Origin: Flavobacteriaceae bacterium
GTDB taxonomy: Bacteria; Bacteroidota; Bacteroidia; Flavobacteriales; Flavobacteriaceae
DNA: 64,000 nucleotides
NCBI GenBank assembly: GCA_002702745.1
Contig: PABM01000031.1
Coordinates: forward strand, 1 to 64,000
Reading direction: 5' to 3'
Part shown: positions 47,556-57,237 of the stretch, one piece after another
Layout of the letters: each line of letters opens with the position of its first letter
Numbering within the stretch: the stretch's first letter is position 1
The notes under the pieces: generated by a model
Told to the model about the DNA's origin: nothing
Databases searched by the model: none
The model's input: the letters and a program-made list of their open reading frames with translations, nothing else
Made by a program: the position numbers and the translations under genes

Positions 47556-48710
47556 TTAATTCTTGTTTTTCTTTGAACCAGGGTAAATATTATAATTAAG
47601 CAATCTTGACTCAAGATTAGCATTAAATAATTTAATTTTTTTACTAGATTTTAAACCGATTGATTTGATAGCCTCCAGATTTGCGGTGATTAACCAAACA
47701 TCAGAATACAAATAATTATTTTTTAAAGTGTCACCAATGTTTTTATATAGTTTATTGACATCTGCAGATATTCTTCTATCATATGGTGGATTTATTAGTA
47801 TGTGTAATTTATCATTATCAGTTTTTATAGAGTTTAAAAAATCCTTTTTTACTATTTCAATATCAACCCCTAAGTCACTTATCTCTATGTTTTTCTCAGC
47901 TTTTTTAACCATAGCACTTGAAACATCAAATCCGTAAAGTTTGTGGTCAAATTCAATTTCTTTACCTTTTACTGATTCTTCAATTGTTTCAAATAATTCA
48001 TTGTCCCAATCTTTCCATTTTTCAAATGCAAAAGCTAAACGATTAAAATTTGGAGCGATATTTCTAGCAATCATAGCTGCTTCAATAAGAAACGTGCCTG
48101 TACCACACATAGGATCCAATAAATCAGATTTTTTATCCCAAGCTGACATTAATATTATTCCAGCAGCCAATACTTCATTCAATGGAGCTGCTGAATTATA
48201 TTTTTTATAACCTCTTTTATGTAAAGATTCACCTGAACTGTCTAGTGAAATAGTACAAAAATTTCCATTAACATGTATTTCTATTTTTAACTCTGGATTG
48301 AATGAATTAATACTAGGTCTATTGTTGAATTTATTTCGAAATCTATCTACTATTGCATCTTTTGCTTTTAAAGAAGTGAATTTTGAATTATTAAAAATTT
48401 TGGAATTAAAAACAACAGAGTTTATCAAAAAAGAACTACTAGAGTCTAAATAATCCTCCCATTTGATATCATATATTTTTTTATAATAATCATCGATATC
48501 TTTAAACTTAAATTCTTTGACTGGTTTTATAATCTTTAAAGCAGTCCTTAAACTAATGTTAGATTTATACATAAAACCTTTATCTCCGTAAAAACTGACA
48601 TTTCTGTTACCTTTAATTATTTTTTGAGCACCAAGTTTAAGTAACTCTTCTGAAAGTATTTCTTCAAACCCATAAAAGGTTTTTGCTATCATTTTAAAGT
48701 TATCACTCAT
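47556..48710 (-). CDS. THUMP domain class I SAM-dependent RNA methyltransferase (RlmL N-terminal type)
   Basis: RNA guanine N2-methyltransferase resembling the N-terminal half of E. coli RlmL (m2G2445 of 23S rRNA). A THUMP domain (about residues 45-155) is followed by the SAM fold with LLDPMCGTGTFLIEAAMIA near 195 and the catalytic NPPY (INPPYDRRI) near 308. At 384 aa it lacks the RlmK half. Target position is inferred. Confidence 0.9.
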   Translation of the reverse strand: MSDNFKMIAKTFYGFEEILSEELLKLGAQKIIKGNRNVSFYGDKGFMYKSNISLRTALKIIKPVKEFKFKDIDDYYKKIYDIKWEDYLDSSSSFLINSVVFNSKIFNNSKFTSLKAKDAIVDRFRNKFNNRPSINSFNPELKIEIHVNGNFCTISLDSSGESLHKRGYKKYNSAAPLNEVLAAGIILMSAWDKKSDLLDPMCGTGTFLIEAAMIARNIAPNFNRLAFAFEKWKDWDNELFETIEESVKGKEIEFDHKLYGFDVSSAMVKKAEKNIEISDLGVDIEIVKKDFLNSIKTDNDKLHILINPPYDRRISADVNKLYKNIGDTLKNNYLYSDVWLITANLEAIKSIGLKSSKKIKLFNANLESRLLNYNIYPGSKKNKN

Positions 48711-48712
48711 AA

Positions 48713-49378
48713 TCAGTTTTGTTTATCCCACACACTTTTTAGTTTAAATAAATCATGTTTATTTTTCGGGTCATTATTTTCAATTAAATTATCCCTAACA
48801 GATCTCTGAATTATATCCTCAATATAATAGTCCTCCAAAATAATCTCAGGATTAAATTCAGTTTTTAGATTTAAATCAAAAAATCTGGCTGTTGTATTGT
48901 AGAGAAAAGCCTTTACTCCATTTCTTAGGTTTTTTACAAGGTTGTATGTAGAAATTCCTGTTTGACGATATATTAATTTAATTAATATTTGACCTTCAGA
49001 CTTGGTTAATTTACTTAACTCAGGGGTAAGTTCATCCTCTAGAAACTTTTGAACCATTCTTGTATATCTCCTTCTTTCTCTTTTAGTTTTAATAATTAAC
49101 AATCTGCCGTTAAGACTTTTTAATCTTCTAGATGCCATTACAGAATATGGATACACTTTTATTGTCTTTCTTTTTAGAATTAGATATTTTCTGATTTGTT
49201 CAGAGTTTTTAAAAGGTCTTCTGGGTAATAACAAGACCTCATTTAAACCAATAGAGCCCTTAACAATAGTATCACCTTCAATTCTAATATAATCAGTGAT
49301 AGTATCATTATCAATTTTTTGTGATAATGAAATTGATGTACTGAAAAGAAATAAAAAAAATAAATATTGTTTAAACAA
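48713..49378 (-). CDS. DUF4294 domain-containing secreted protein
   Basis: A 221-aa protein of the Bacteroidota DUF4294 family. It starts at TTG, and the signal peptide (MFKQYLFFLFLFSTSISLSQ) supports that start as no ATG precedes it in frame. The middle region is very basic with RKTIKVYPYSVMASRRLKSL and a helical segment. It ends 2 nt before the THUMP methyltransferase start. Function unknown. Confidence 0.82.
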   Translation of the reverse strand: MFKQYLFFLFLFSTSISLSQKIDNDTITDYIRIEGDTIVKGSIGLNEVLLLPRRPFKNSEQIRKYLILKRKTIKVYPYSVMASRRLKSLNGRLLIIKTKRERRRYTRMVQKFLEDELTPELSKLTKSEGQILIKLIYRQTGISTYNLVKNLRNGVKAFLYNTTARFFDLNLKTEFNPEIILEDYYIEDIIQRSVRDNLIENNDPKNKHDLFKLKSVWDKQN

Positions 49379-49470
49379 AAAATAAATATTTAATAAATGA
49401 TAAAATTATATATAATAAATAAAGAAATCATTATTATTTTTACATATCTAACATATTAAATAAAACTGTG

Positions 49471-50559
49471 ATGAGTAGCAAGAGCATATTAAATAAAAAA
49501 TCTATTAAATTTCTTGAGCAATATTTAAATAATGCCTCACCTACAGGTTATGAGTGGGAAGGTCAAAAGATTTGGATGGACTATTTAAAGCCCTATGCTG
49601 ATGAATTTATCACAGATACTTACGGCTCAGCAGTTGCGGTAATTAATCCTGAGCATGAGTATAAAGTTGTTATTGAAGGTCATTCTGACGAAATTTCGTG
49701 GTATGTAAATTATATTTCTGAAAAAGGTTTAATTTCAGTTATCAGAAATGGTGGGAGTGATCATCAAATAGCACCTAGCAAAATAGTCAATATACACACA
49801 GAAAAAGGTATTGTAAAAGGTGTATTTGGATGGCCGGCTATTCATACCAGATTAGCATCAAAGGAGGAACCACCAAAATTAGATAATATTTTTATTGACG
49901 TTGGTTGTAAAACAAAAAAAGAGGTTGAAAAACTAGGTGTTCATGTAGGTTGTGTTATAACCTACCCTGATCCTTTTCACATTCTAAATAAAGATAATTT
50001 TGTTTGTAGGGCTCTTGATAATAGAATTGGTGGTTTTATGATTGCTGAAGTTGCTAGGCTAATCAAGGAAAACAAGAAGAAATTACCTTTTGGTTTATAT
50101 GTTACTAATTCTGTTCAAGAGGAGGTTGGATTAAGAGGGGCTGAAATGATAACTCAAACAATTAAACCGAACGTTGCTATTGTTACTGATGTTACTCATG
50201 ACACAACAACTCCAATGATTAATCAGAAGAAACAAGGATTCTGTGAACTTAATAGAGGGCCTGTTGTTACTTATGCGCCTGCAGTTCAGCAAAAACTTAG
50301 AGACTTAATAATAAAAACAGCAGAAAAAAACAAAATCCCTTTTCAAAGGGCTGCATCTAGCAGATACACTGGGACAGATACTGATGCTTTTGCTTACAGT
50401 AACGGAGGAGTACCATCAGCATTAATTTCACTACCGCTAAGATATATGCACACCACCGTTGAAATGGTTCATAAAAATGATGTTGAAAATGTAATAAAAT
50501 TAATTTACAACACACTTCTTAATATCAAAACTGGTGAGGATTTCAGTTACTTTAAATAA
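49471..50559 (+). CDS. M42 family aminopeptidase
   Basis: Dinuclear-metal aminopeptidase of the M42 (glutamyl/cellulase M) family, taking part in cytoplasmic peptide breakdown. The metal-binding elements are visible: EGHSDEISWYV near residue 70, RALDNRIGGF near 185, QEEVGLRGA near 216, DVTHDT near 238. 363 aa. I prefer the ATG at 49471 to the GTG one codon earlier. The Nudix gene follows after 22 nt. Confidence 0.92.
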   Translation: MSSKSILNKKSIKFLEQYLNNASPTGYEWEGQKIWMDYLKPYADEFITDTYGSAVAVINPEHEYKVVIEGHSDEISWYVNYISEKGLISVIRNGGSDHQIAPSKIVNIHTEKGIVKGVFGWPAIHTRLASKEEPPKLDNIFIDVGCKTKKEVEKLGVHVGCVITYPDPFHILNKDNFVCRALDNRIGGFMIAEVARLIKENKKKLPFGLYVTNSVQEEVGLRGAEMITQTIKPNVAIVTDVTHDTTTPMINQKKQGFCELNRGPVVTYAPAVQQKLRDLIIKTAEKNKIPFQRAASSRYTGTDTDAFAYSNGGVPSALISLPLRYMHTTVEMVHKNDVENVIKLIYNTLLNIKTGEDFSYFK

Positions 50560-50581
50560 TCTAAAGAATCAATAAACTTTT

Positions 50582-51133
50582 ATGAAGGAGGAGTTTTTAG
50601 AAGTATATTCTCCTGAAGGAACTAAAACAGGTCAAAAAAAAAGTAAGTCAGAGATTCATCGAAAAGGCTTATTTCATTCTACTGTGCACGTATGGATTTT
50701 CACAGAAGAAGGGAATATACTAATTCAGAAAAGATCTAAAAAAAAAGAATTAAATCCGGGAGTGTGGGATGTTTCAGTAGCTGGTCATATAAAATATAAT
50801 GAGAATATTAAAAAAGCTGCTAAAAGAGAAACGTTAGAAGAAACAGGTGTAAATATCAACACGAAAGATTTATTAAAAATAGGAGTTTACAGAAGTATAA
50901 ATATTCATCCTAAAGCAATAGATAAAGAGTTTTTGCACACTTATATTTTAAAAATTGATGAAAATTCTATCGACCTCAACCATAAAAATAATGAAGTTGA
51001 TGATTTAAAGTTTATATCAATCGAAGAAATGGAAAGTCTAATTAAAAAGGAAAATAATAAAATTTTTATTGGTAAAAACAGAAAATACTATCGTGATGTT
51101 CTTCAATCAATTAAATTTTATAATTATCAATAA
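50582..51133 (+). CDS. Nudix hydrolase, isopentenyl-diphosphate isomerase-like
   Basis: A 183-aa Nudix-domain protein with an intact Nudix box (GHIKYNE, seven residues, then RETLEETGV; about residues 67-89). The N-terminal layout (VYSPEGTKTGQKKSKSEIHR) and HSTVHVWIF match the IDI-like Nudix group (YfcD type) rather than a MutT. Substrate uncertain. The 3' end overlaps convergent acs by 23 nt. Confidence 0.87.
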   Translation: MKEEFLEVYSPEGTKTGQKKSKSEIHRKGLFHSTVHVWIFTEEGNILIQKRSKKKELNPGVWDVSVAGHIKYNENIKKAAKRETLEETGVNINTKDLLKIGVYRSINIHPKAIDKEFLHTYILKIDENSIDLNHKNNEVDDLKFISIEEMESLIKKENNKIFIGKNRKYYRDVLQSIKFYNYQ

Positions 51134-53015
51134 TTTCTTGGACAACATCAGGATTTAAAAGTGTGCTAATATCTCCTAAATCTTCGGTTTGATTTGATGC
51201 TATTTTTCTTAAAATTCTTCTCATAATCTTCCCTGATCTTGTTTTTGGTAAACCTGTTGTAATCTGAATCTTATCAAGTTTCGCGATCGGACCTATTTTC
51301 TCAGAAATCAATGAGTTAATTTCTGTTTTAATATAATCTATATTTTCAGGATTATATTTTAAAGTAATAAAGCCATACAAGGCATTTCCTTTAATTTCAT
51401 GAGGAAACCCTACAATAGCTGATTCAACGATACTTTCATGTTCATTAATAGTATCTTCAATTGGAGCGGTTCCTAAATTATGTCCTGACACAATTATAAC
51501 ATCATCAACACGACCAGTAATTCTAAAATTACCTTCTTTATCTATAAATGCTCCGTCACCAGTAAAATACATATTTTTAAAAGCAGAAAAATAAGTATCA
51601 ATATACCTTTGATGATTACCCCATATTGTTCTAGCAATGGAAGGCCATGGATACTTAATGCATAGTTTTCCAACGATGTTAGGTGTCTTTAACTCTTTTC
51701 CTTTGTCATCTAATAAAATTGGTTGAACTCCTACGAAGGGTTTGGTTGCAAAAGTTGGCTTATCAGGGACGACTTTAGGAATGGACGATATTAAAACACC
51801 CCCTGTTTCCGTTTGCCACCAAGTATCAACAATAGGACAGCTATCTTTTCCAACATGTAAGTTATACCATTGCCATGCTTCTTCATTTATCGGCTCACCA
51901 ACAGTACCAAGAACTTTTAATGATTTTAAACTACAGTCTTTAAAATAACTAATACCTTGTTTAGCCAATGCTCTGATAGCTGTTGGAGCCGTATAAAATT
52001 GATTTACTCTATACTTATCGATGATTTGCCAAAACCTACTAAAATCAGGGTAACTTGGAACACCCTCAAACATAATGGTTGAAGCACCATTTGAAAGAGG
52101 CCCATAAAGAATATAACTGTGACCGGTTATCCAACCTATATCTGCTGTACACCAGTAAACATCATCTTCTTCATATTGAAATATATTTTTGAATGTATAT
52201 GATGTGTATACCATATAACCACCGCAAGTATGAACCATTCCTTTGGGTTTTCCAGTAGAACCTGAGGTATAGAGAATAAATAAGGGATCTTCTGCATCCA
52301 TAATCTCTGCTTCACAACTATCATCTACATTAGCGATCAAATCCTCAAGAAGAAAATCTCTTTTTTCAACCAAATTAACCGATTCATTTGTTCTTTTTAC
52401 CAGTAACACTTTTTGCTGAGTTTTACATATATCAAGAGCATCATCAACAATAGCTTTAAGGTTTAGTGTTTTTTTCCCACGATAGGAACCATCTGAGGTT
52501 ATAATTAAAGAGCTTTTACAATCATCAATCCTTGTAGCAAGCGCTTGTGAAGAAAATCCAGCAAAAACAACAGAATGAATTGCTCCAATTCTAGCACAAG
52601 CCAAAACTGAAAATGCTAACTCTGGAATCATGGGTAGATAAATGCAGACTCTATCACCTTTTTTTACACCCATAGATTTTAGAACATTTGCAATTTTACA
52701 AACCTCTTTAAGAAGCTCAGAGTAAGTAAATAATTTATTTTTTTCGTTAGGATCATTAGGCTCAAAAATAACAGCTGTTTTATCTGGGGTATTCTTTGCA
52801 TGTCTATCAATACAATTAATTGTTATATTAAGTTTCGCATCTTTGAACCATGATACATTTGCTTTTTTAAAATCCCAATCAACAACCTTTGACCATTTTT
52901 TATTCCAAATAAAATTTTGTGATGCTAATTCATCCCAAAAAGTCTCAGGATCATTAACTGATTTTTTATAAAAATCATCATACTTTTTGCGGGTGTCAAT
53001 CTTATAACTACTCAT
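51111..53015 (-). CDS. acs: acetyl-CoA synthetase
   Basis: Activates acetate to acetyl-CoA through acetyl-AMP. The AMP-binding motif is YTSGSTGKPKGMVHT near residue 250, and the C-terminal catalytic lysine, a known site of regulatory acetylation, is in RSGKIMRRILRK near 600. Full length (634 aa). Last gene of the phoH-purC-AGCS-DUF4212-ActP-acs run, overlapping the symporter gene by 8 nt. With the symporter it forms an acetate scavenging unit. Confidence 0.96.
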   Translation of the reverse strand: MSSYKIDTRKKYDDFYKKSVNDPETFWDELASQNFIWNKKWSKVVDWDFKKANVSWFKDAKLNITINCIDRHAKNTPDKTAVIFEPNDPNEKNKLFTYSELLKEVCKIANVLKSMGVKKGDRVCIYLPMIPELAFSVLACARIGAIHSVVFAGFSSQALATRIDDCKSSLIITSDGSYRGKKTLNLKAIVDDALDICKTQQKVLLVKRTNESVNLVEKRDFLLEDLIANVDDSCEAEIMDAEDPLFILYTSGSTGKPKGMVHTCGGYMVYTSYTFKNIFQYEEDDVYWCTADIGWITGHSYILYGPLSNGASTIMFEGVPSYPDFSRFWQIIDKYRVNQFYTAPTAIRALAKQGISYFKDCSLKSLKVLGTVGEPINEEAWQWYNLHVGKDSCPIVDTWWQTETGGVLISSIPKVVPDKPTFATKPFVGVQPILLDDKGKELKTPNIVGKLCIKYPWPSIARTIWGNHQRYIDTYFSAFKNMYFTGDGAFIDKEGNFRITGRVDDVIIVSGHNLGTAPIEDTINEHESIVESAIVGFPHEIKGNALYGFITLKYNPENIDYIKTEINSLISEKIGPIAKLDKIQITTGLPKTRSGKIMRRILRKIASNQTEDLGDISTLLNPDVVQEIIDNYKI

Positions 53016-54681
53016 GTTCGGGAATTCTTATATTATCCACAATTTTTTTAATTTCTTCTGGTGTTGGTGATGTGAATTTCATAACAATGTATGAGATTAT
53101 AAAATTAACAACCATCGCTACACTACCAAAACCCTCAGGCGAAATACCAAACCAATAGTCATCTGCAGAACCACCTCCAAAAAAGTTAAATTTAAATTTT
53201 AACATATAAAATATCATTAAACTAATTCCCGAAAGCATACCGACAATTGCGCCCTCTTTGTTCATTTGTTTATAAAAAATTCCCATTACTATCGCTGGGA
53301 AGAAAGATGCGGCTGCCAAGCCAAAAGCTAGAGCAACAACAGCTGCAACAAAACCAGGTGGGTTTATTCCAAAATATCCAGCTATACATACAGCAAAAAA
53401 AGCTGAAATTCTTGCGGCAATTAATTCACCTTTTTCGCTAATTTCAGGAAAATAAACCCTTTTAATTAAATCGTGGGAAACTGATGCTGAAATAACTAAT
53501 AAAAGACCAGCAGCAGTTGATAATGCTGCAGCCAAGCCACCTGCTGCAACAAGTGCAACTACCCAATTTGGTAAATTTGCAATTTCAGGGTTAGCTAGTA
53601 CCATAATATCTCTATCAACATATAACTCGTTTGAATTATCATTTGAATAATTAATCATTCCATCATTATTCAAATCATCAAATTTGATTAAGCCAGTATT
53701 TTCCCATTTTTTAAACCATTGTGGAATTTCAGAATAAGGCTTAGTTGAAATAGTTTCAAGTAAATTAGTTCTAGCAAAAGCTGCAACTGCTGGAGCTGTA
53801 GTGTAAAGTATAGCTATCAGTAAAAGGGCAATACCTGCTGATTTTCTTGCATCTGATACTTTTTTAACTGTAAAAAATCTAACAATAACATGAGGTAAAC
53901 CTGCAGTTCCAACCATTAATGCTAATGTTATAGCAAAAACATCGATTAAAGGCTTAGTGTTATCTGTATATTCATTAAATCCTAATTCTACATTTAAATT
54001 ATCAAGCTTGTCTAATAAATAAGTTGAAGGCTCACTAATTAATTCACTTCCAAAACCTAATTGTGGAATTGGATTGCCAGTCATTTGAATTGAGATAAAA
54101 ATTGCGGGTACCATAAAGGCAAAAATTAATACACAATACTGAGCAACCTGTGTGTATGTGATTCCTTTCATACCACCTAATACAGCGTAAAAAAGAACGA
54201 TTAACATCCCAATTATGACTCCTGTGTCAATATCAACCTCTAAAAATCTTGAGAATACAATACCAACCCCCCTCATTTGGCCAGCAACATATGTGAAAGA
54301 AACCAATAAAGCACAAAACACAGCAACTAATCTTGCATTATTTGAGTAATAACGATCTCCGATGAATTCAGGAACAGTAAATTTTCCAAATTTTCTTAAA
54401 TAGGGGGCTAGAAGTAGGGCTAAAAGAACATATCCACCTGTCCATCCCATTAAATAAACTGCACCATCATAACCAGCAAAGGAAATAATACCAGCCATTG
54501 ATATGAAAGATGCAGCACTCATCCAATCCGCTGCTGTAGCCATTCCATTTGCCCAAGCTCCTACACCCCCACCGGCTACATAAAACTCTTTGGTTGATTG
54601 AACCCTTGACCAAATGGCAATACCTATGTAGGTAGAGAATGTAATTCCAACAATTATATATGTCCAGGTTTGAATGCTCAT
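53008..54681 (-). CDS. sodium:solute (acetate-type) symporter
   Basis: Member of the sodium:solute symporter family, ActP/VC_2705 group, with 13 or so membrane segments over 557 aa. The sodium-site segments WMSAASFISMAG (about residue 47) and GGLAAALSTAAGLLLVISA (about 385) are intact. An extracytoplasmic loop holds an EF-hand-like calcium loop DLNNDGMINYSN (residues 336-347). It lies between its usual small partner DUF4212 and acs, so acetate is the likely substrate. Confidence 0.9.
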   Translation of the reverse strand: MSIQTWTYIIVGITFSTYIGIAIWSRVQSTKEFYVAGGGVGAWANGMATAADWMSAASFISMAGIISFAGYDGAVYLMGWTGGYVLLALLLAPYLRKFGKFTVPEFIGDRYYSNNARLVAVFCALLVSFTYVAGQMRGVGIVFSRFLEVDIDTGVIIGMLIVLFYAVLGGMKGITYTQVAQYCVLIFAFMVPAIFISIQMTGNPIPQLGFGSELISEPSTYLLDKLDNLNVELGFNEYTDNTKPLIDVFAITLALMVGTAGLPHVIVRFFTVKKVSDARKSAGIALLLIAILYTTAPAVAAFARTNLLETISTKPYSEIPQWFKKWENTGLIKFDDLNNDGMINYSNDNSNELYVDRDIMVLANPEIANLPNWVVALVAAGGLAAALSTAAGLLLVISASVSHDLIKRVYFPEISEKGELIAARISAFFAVCIAGYFGINPPGFVAAVVALAFGLAAASFFPAIVMGIFYKQMNKEGAIVGMLSGISLMIFYMLKFKFNFFGGGSADDYWFGISPEGFGSVAMVVNFIISYIVMKFTSPTPEEIKKIVDNIRIPEHE

Positions 54682-54684
54682 TTT

Positions 54685-54942
54685 TTATTTCCTAAAACCA
54701 AATTTTTTATCTAGATTTTTCATCAATTTAACATAAACAAAAATTAATATAACAAAAACATAAATCGATCCTTGCTGAGCAAACCAAAAACCTAGCTTAA
54801 AACCAGCTATTGAAAACTCATTTAAAAAATCTTTTAAAATAATCCCAAAGAGAAATGAAAAAGCAAACCAAATTGAAAGAAGAGTTTTCACATATTTGAT
54901 ATTTGTCTTCCAATATTTTTCAGATTTATCCACTGATTTCAT
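54685..54942 (-). CDS. DUF4212 small membrane subunit of the acetate symporter
   Basis: An 85-aa protein with two membrane segments (about residues 22-42 and 52-72) and the family motif FWFAQQGSIYVFVILIF. DUF4212 proteins are encoded directly before ActP-type symporters and are thought to act with them. The start lies 17 nt inside the AGCS gene and the stop lies 3 nt before the symporter ATG. Confidence 0.9.
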   Translation of the reverse strand: MKSVDKSEKYWKTNIKYVKTLLSIWFAFSFLFGIILKDFLNEFSIAGFKLGFWFAQQGSIYVFVILIFVYVKLMKNLDKKFGFRK

Positions 54943-56284
54943 ATTTGTTTAATTTTTTTAAAACCTTAGGTGCTAAAATTAGAGTGGCAATCATTGTTGG
55001 AACAGCCATCAATGCAAAAAATGTATCAATTAAATTAATCATCATTGATAATGAAGTAGTAGCACCTAACATAATACTAATAATGTAAATGTAATTATAT
55101 TTTTTTTTGTTGTGATCACCTGCTAAAAATGAAAGACATTTAGCTCCATAATAAGAATATGAAAAGAGTGAAGATATACTAAATACAAATACACAGGCCA
55201 GTAGTATATAATTCCCTAATACAGAGAAAGTGGATTCAAAAGCATTAGCTGTTAAGGTTACACCGTCAGCCTGGGATTTCCAAGCTCCTGTTACCAGAAT
55301 TGCTAAAGCAGTCATTGTGCATACTAAAAGTGTATCGATAAATGGTCCAAGCATAGCAACAAAGCCTTCTTTTACGGGGTTATTTGTCTTTGCTGCACCG
55401 TGAGCCATTGGAGCCATTCCAATACCTGCTTCGTTAGAGAAAGCACCTCTTCTAATACCGAGAATTATCAATGCTCCCAAAACACCACCAAGAGCGGAAT
55501 TACCCGAATAGTAATCAGCGTTAAATGCATCATAAAAAATTAGAAATAAGTATTCTGGTAATTTGTCATAATTGATTATCAATATTATTAAAACTGAAAT
55601 AATATAAATACCCACCATAAATGGCACAAGTTTAGCGGATACCCTACTAATTCTTTTTAGACCTCCAAGAATAACAATTGAAGTTAAAATAATAAGCAAT
55701 AAGCCAATAATTGTATTCGAAAATAAACCGACTTCAACACCATTTGGTCTTAAGATAATATCATTAATTGCCTGTGTTAGCTGATTAACATTAAAAACAG
55801 GTAATGCCCCAACCATACCGCAAAAACTAAAGAAAATTGCCATTGGCAGCCACTTTTTACCAAGACCATTTACAATAAAATACATTGGACCTCCTTGTTT
55901 GTTTCCCGCTGAGTCAACTCCCCTATACATTACTGCTAGTGATGAAGTAAAAAATTTGGTTGACATCCCGATTAGGCCACTAATCCACATCCAAAATATT
56001 GCTCCAGGACCTCCAATTGAAATTGCAACTGCCACACCTGCAATATTTCCCATCCCAACTGTCGCTGAAAGCGCTGTTGTTAAAGCCTGAAAATGACTTA
56101 TTTCTCCATCAGATTTTTTATCATCAAACTTACCTCGAATGATGTCAATAGCGTGAAAAAAATATTTAAATGGAATAAATCTTGAAATAATCAAAAGATA
56201 TAGTCCACCTCCTATTAGAATTAGGAGCAGTGGATAACTCCAGACAAATGATGATATTTCTGAAATTATCTTATCAATGCTCAA
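54926..56284 (-). CDS. alanine/glycine:sodium symporter (AGCS family)
   Basis: A 452-aa AGCS transporter with about 10 membrane segments. Family signatures are ATVGMGNIAGVAVAI near residue 75 and FSNEAGIGMAPMAHGAA near 280. Imports alanine or glycine with sodium. It overlaps purC by 11 nt upstream and DUF4212 by 17 nt downstream, placing amino-acid uptake in the same transcript as acetate uptake. Confidence 0.93.
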   Translation of the reverse strand: MSIDKIISEISSFVWSYPLLLILIGGGLYLLIISRFIPFKYFFHAIDIIRGKFDDKKSDGEISHFQALTTALSATVGMGNIAGVAVAISIGGPGAIFWMWISGLIGMSTKFFTSSLAVMYRGVDSAGNKQGGPMYFIVNGLGKKWLPMAIFFSFCGMVGALPVFNVNQLTQAINDIILRPNGVEVGLFSNTIIGLLLIILTSIVILGGLKRISRVSAKLVPFMVGIYIISVLIILIINYDKLPEYLFLIFYDAFNADYYSGNSALGGVLGALIILGIRRGAFSNEAGIGMAPMAHGAAKTNNPVKEGFVAMLGPFIDTLLVCTMTALAILVTGAWKSQADGVTLTANAFESTFSVLGNYILLACVFVFSISSLFSYSYYGAKCLSFLAGDHNKKKYNYIYIISIMLGATTSLSMMINLIDTFFALMAVPTMIATLILAPKVLKKLNKYEISG

Positions 56285-57236
56285 AATATTCCTTTAGGTA
56301 ATTTTCTGTATTATCAAATATTCTTTGTGAAATGTTTTTTGAATCAGATTTAAGAAATTTTTCTGAGGTTATATTTTCATAAAGCTCAACATATCTTTCA
56401 GCCACAGAGTTCACATAATCGTCAGACATTTCAGGAACTCTTTGACCTTCTAAACCTTGAAAGTGATTAGAAATCAACCATTGTCTGACAAATTCCTTAG
56501 AAAGTTGTTTTTGTGGTTTGTTACTATCTTGTCTTTCCTTATATCCATCTTTGTAGAAATACCTTGACGAATCTGGTGTATGTATTTCATCTATCAGAAC
56601 TATATCTCCATTTGTTGTTTTTCCAAACTCATATTTGGTATCTACTAATATTAAACCTCTCTCTCTTGCTATTTCAGACCCTTTGTTAAAGAGAATTTTT
56701 GTGTAATTTTCAAGAATTTCATAATCATCAATTGAAACAATCCTTCTATTAATTATTTCTTCTTTACTGATATCTTCATCATGATTACCTGACTCAGATT
56801 TGGTTGCTGGAGTAATTATTGGTTTAGGAAATTTGTCATTTTCTTTCATACCATCTGGCATTTCAACACCACATAATTTTCTGATTCCTTTTTTATATTG
56901 TCTGGCAGCATGACCTGATAAATATCCTCTAATAACCATTTCAACCTTAAAAGGTTTACATAAGTGTCCAACCGAAACATTGGGGTCAGGACTATGAATA
57001 AGCCAATTTGGAACTAAATCTTTAGTCTCATTCATCATTTTGATTGCAATTTGATTTAGAATTTGTCCTTTATATGGAATTCCTCTGGGCATAACTACAT
57101 CAAATGCTGAAATTCTATCAGATGCAACCATAACAACAAGATTATTTTTTAAATAATAAACATCTCTAACTTTTCCGTGATAAACACTTTCTTGAAATGA
57201 AAAATTAAAATTTGAATTTGTTAAGGCATCAACCAT
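56274..57236 (-). CDS. purC: phosphoribosylaminoimidazole-succinocarboxamide synthase
   Basis: Purine step joining CAIR and aspartate. ATP-binding segments are GKVRDVYYL near residue 23, VEMVIRGYLSGHA near 103, and IDEIHTPDSSRY near 222. At about 320 aa it is the longer SAICAR synthase form. I start at MVDALTNS, 1 nt after the phoH stop; the longer frame overlaps phoH. Other purine genes are elsewhere. Confidence 0.94.
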   Translation of the reverse strand: MVDALTNSNFNFSFQESVYHGKVRDVYYLKNNLVVMVASDRISAFDVVMPRGIPYKGQILNQIAIKMMNETKDLVPNWLIHSPDPNVSVGHLCKPFKVEMVIRGYLSGHAARQYKKGIRKLCGVEMPDGMKENDKFPKPIITPATKSESGNHDEDISKEEIINRRIVSIDDYEILENYTKILFNKGSEIARERGLILVDTKYEFGKTTNGDIVLIDEIHTPDSSRYFYKDGYKERQDSNKPQKQLSKEFVRQWLISNHFQGLEGQRVPEMSDDYVNSVAERYVELYENITSEKFLKSDSKNISQRIFDNTENYLKEYFEH

Positions 57237-57237
57237 A

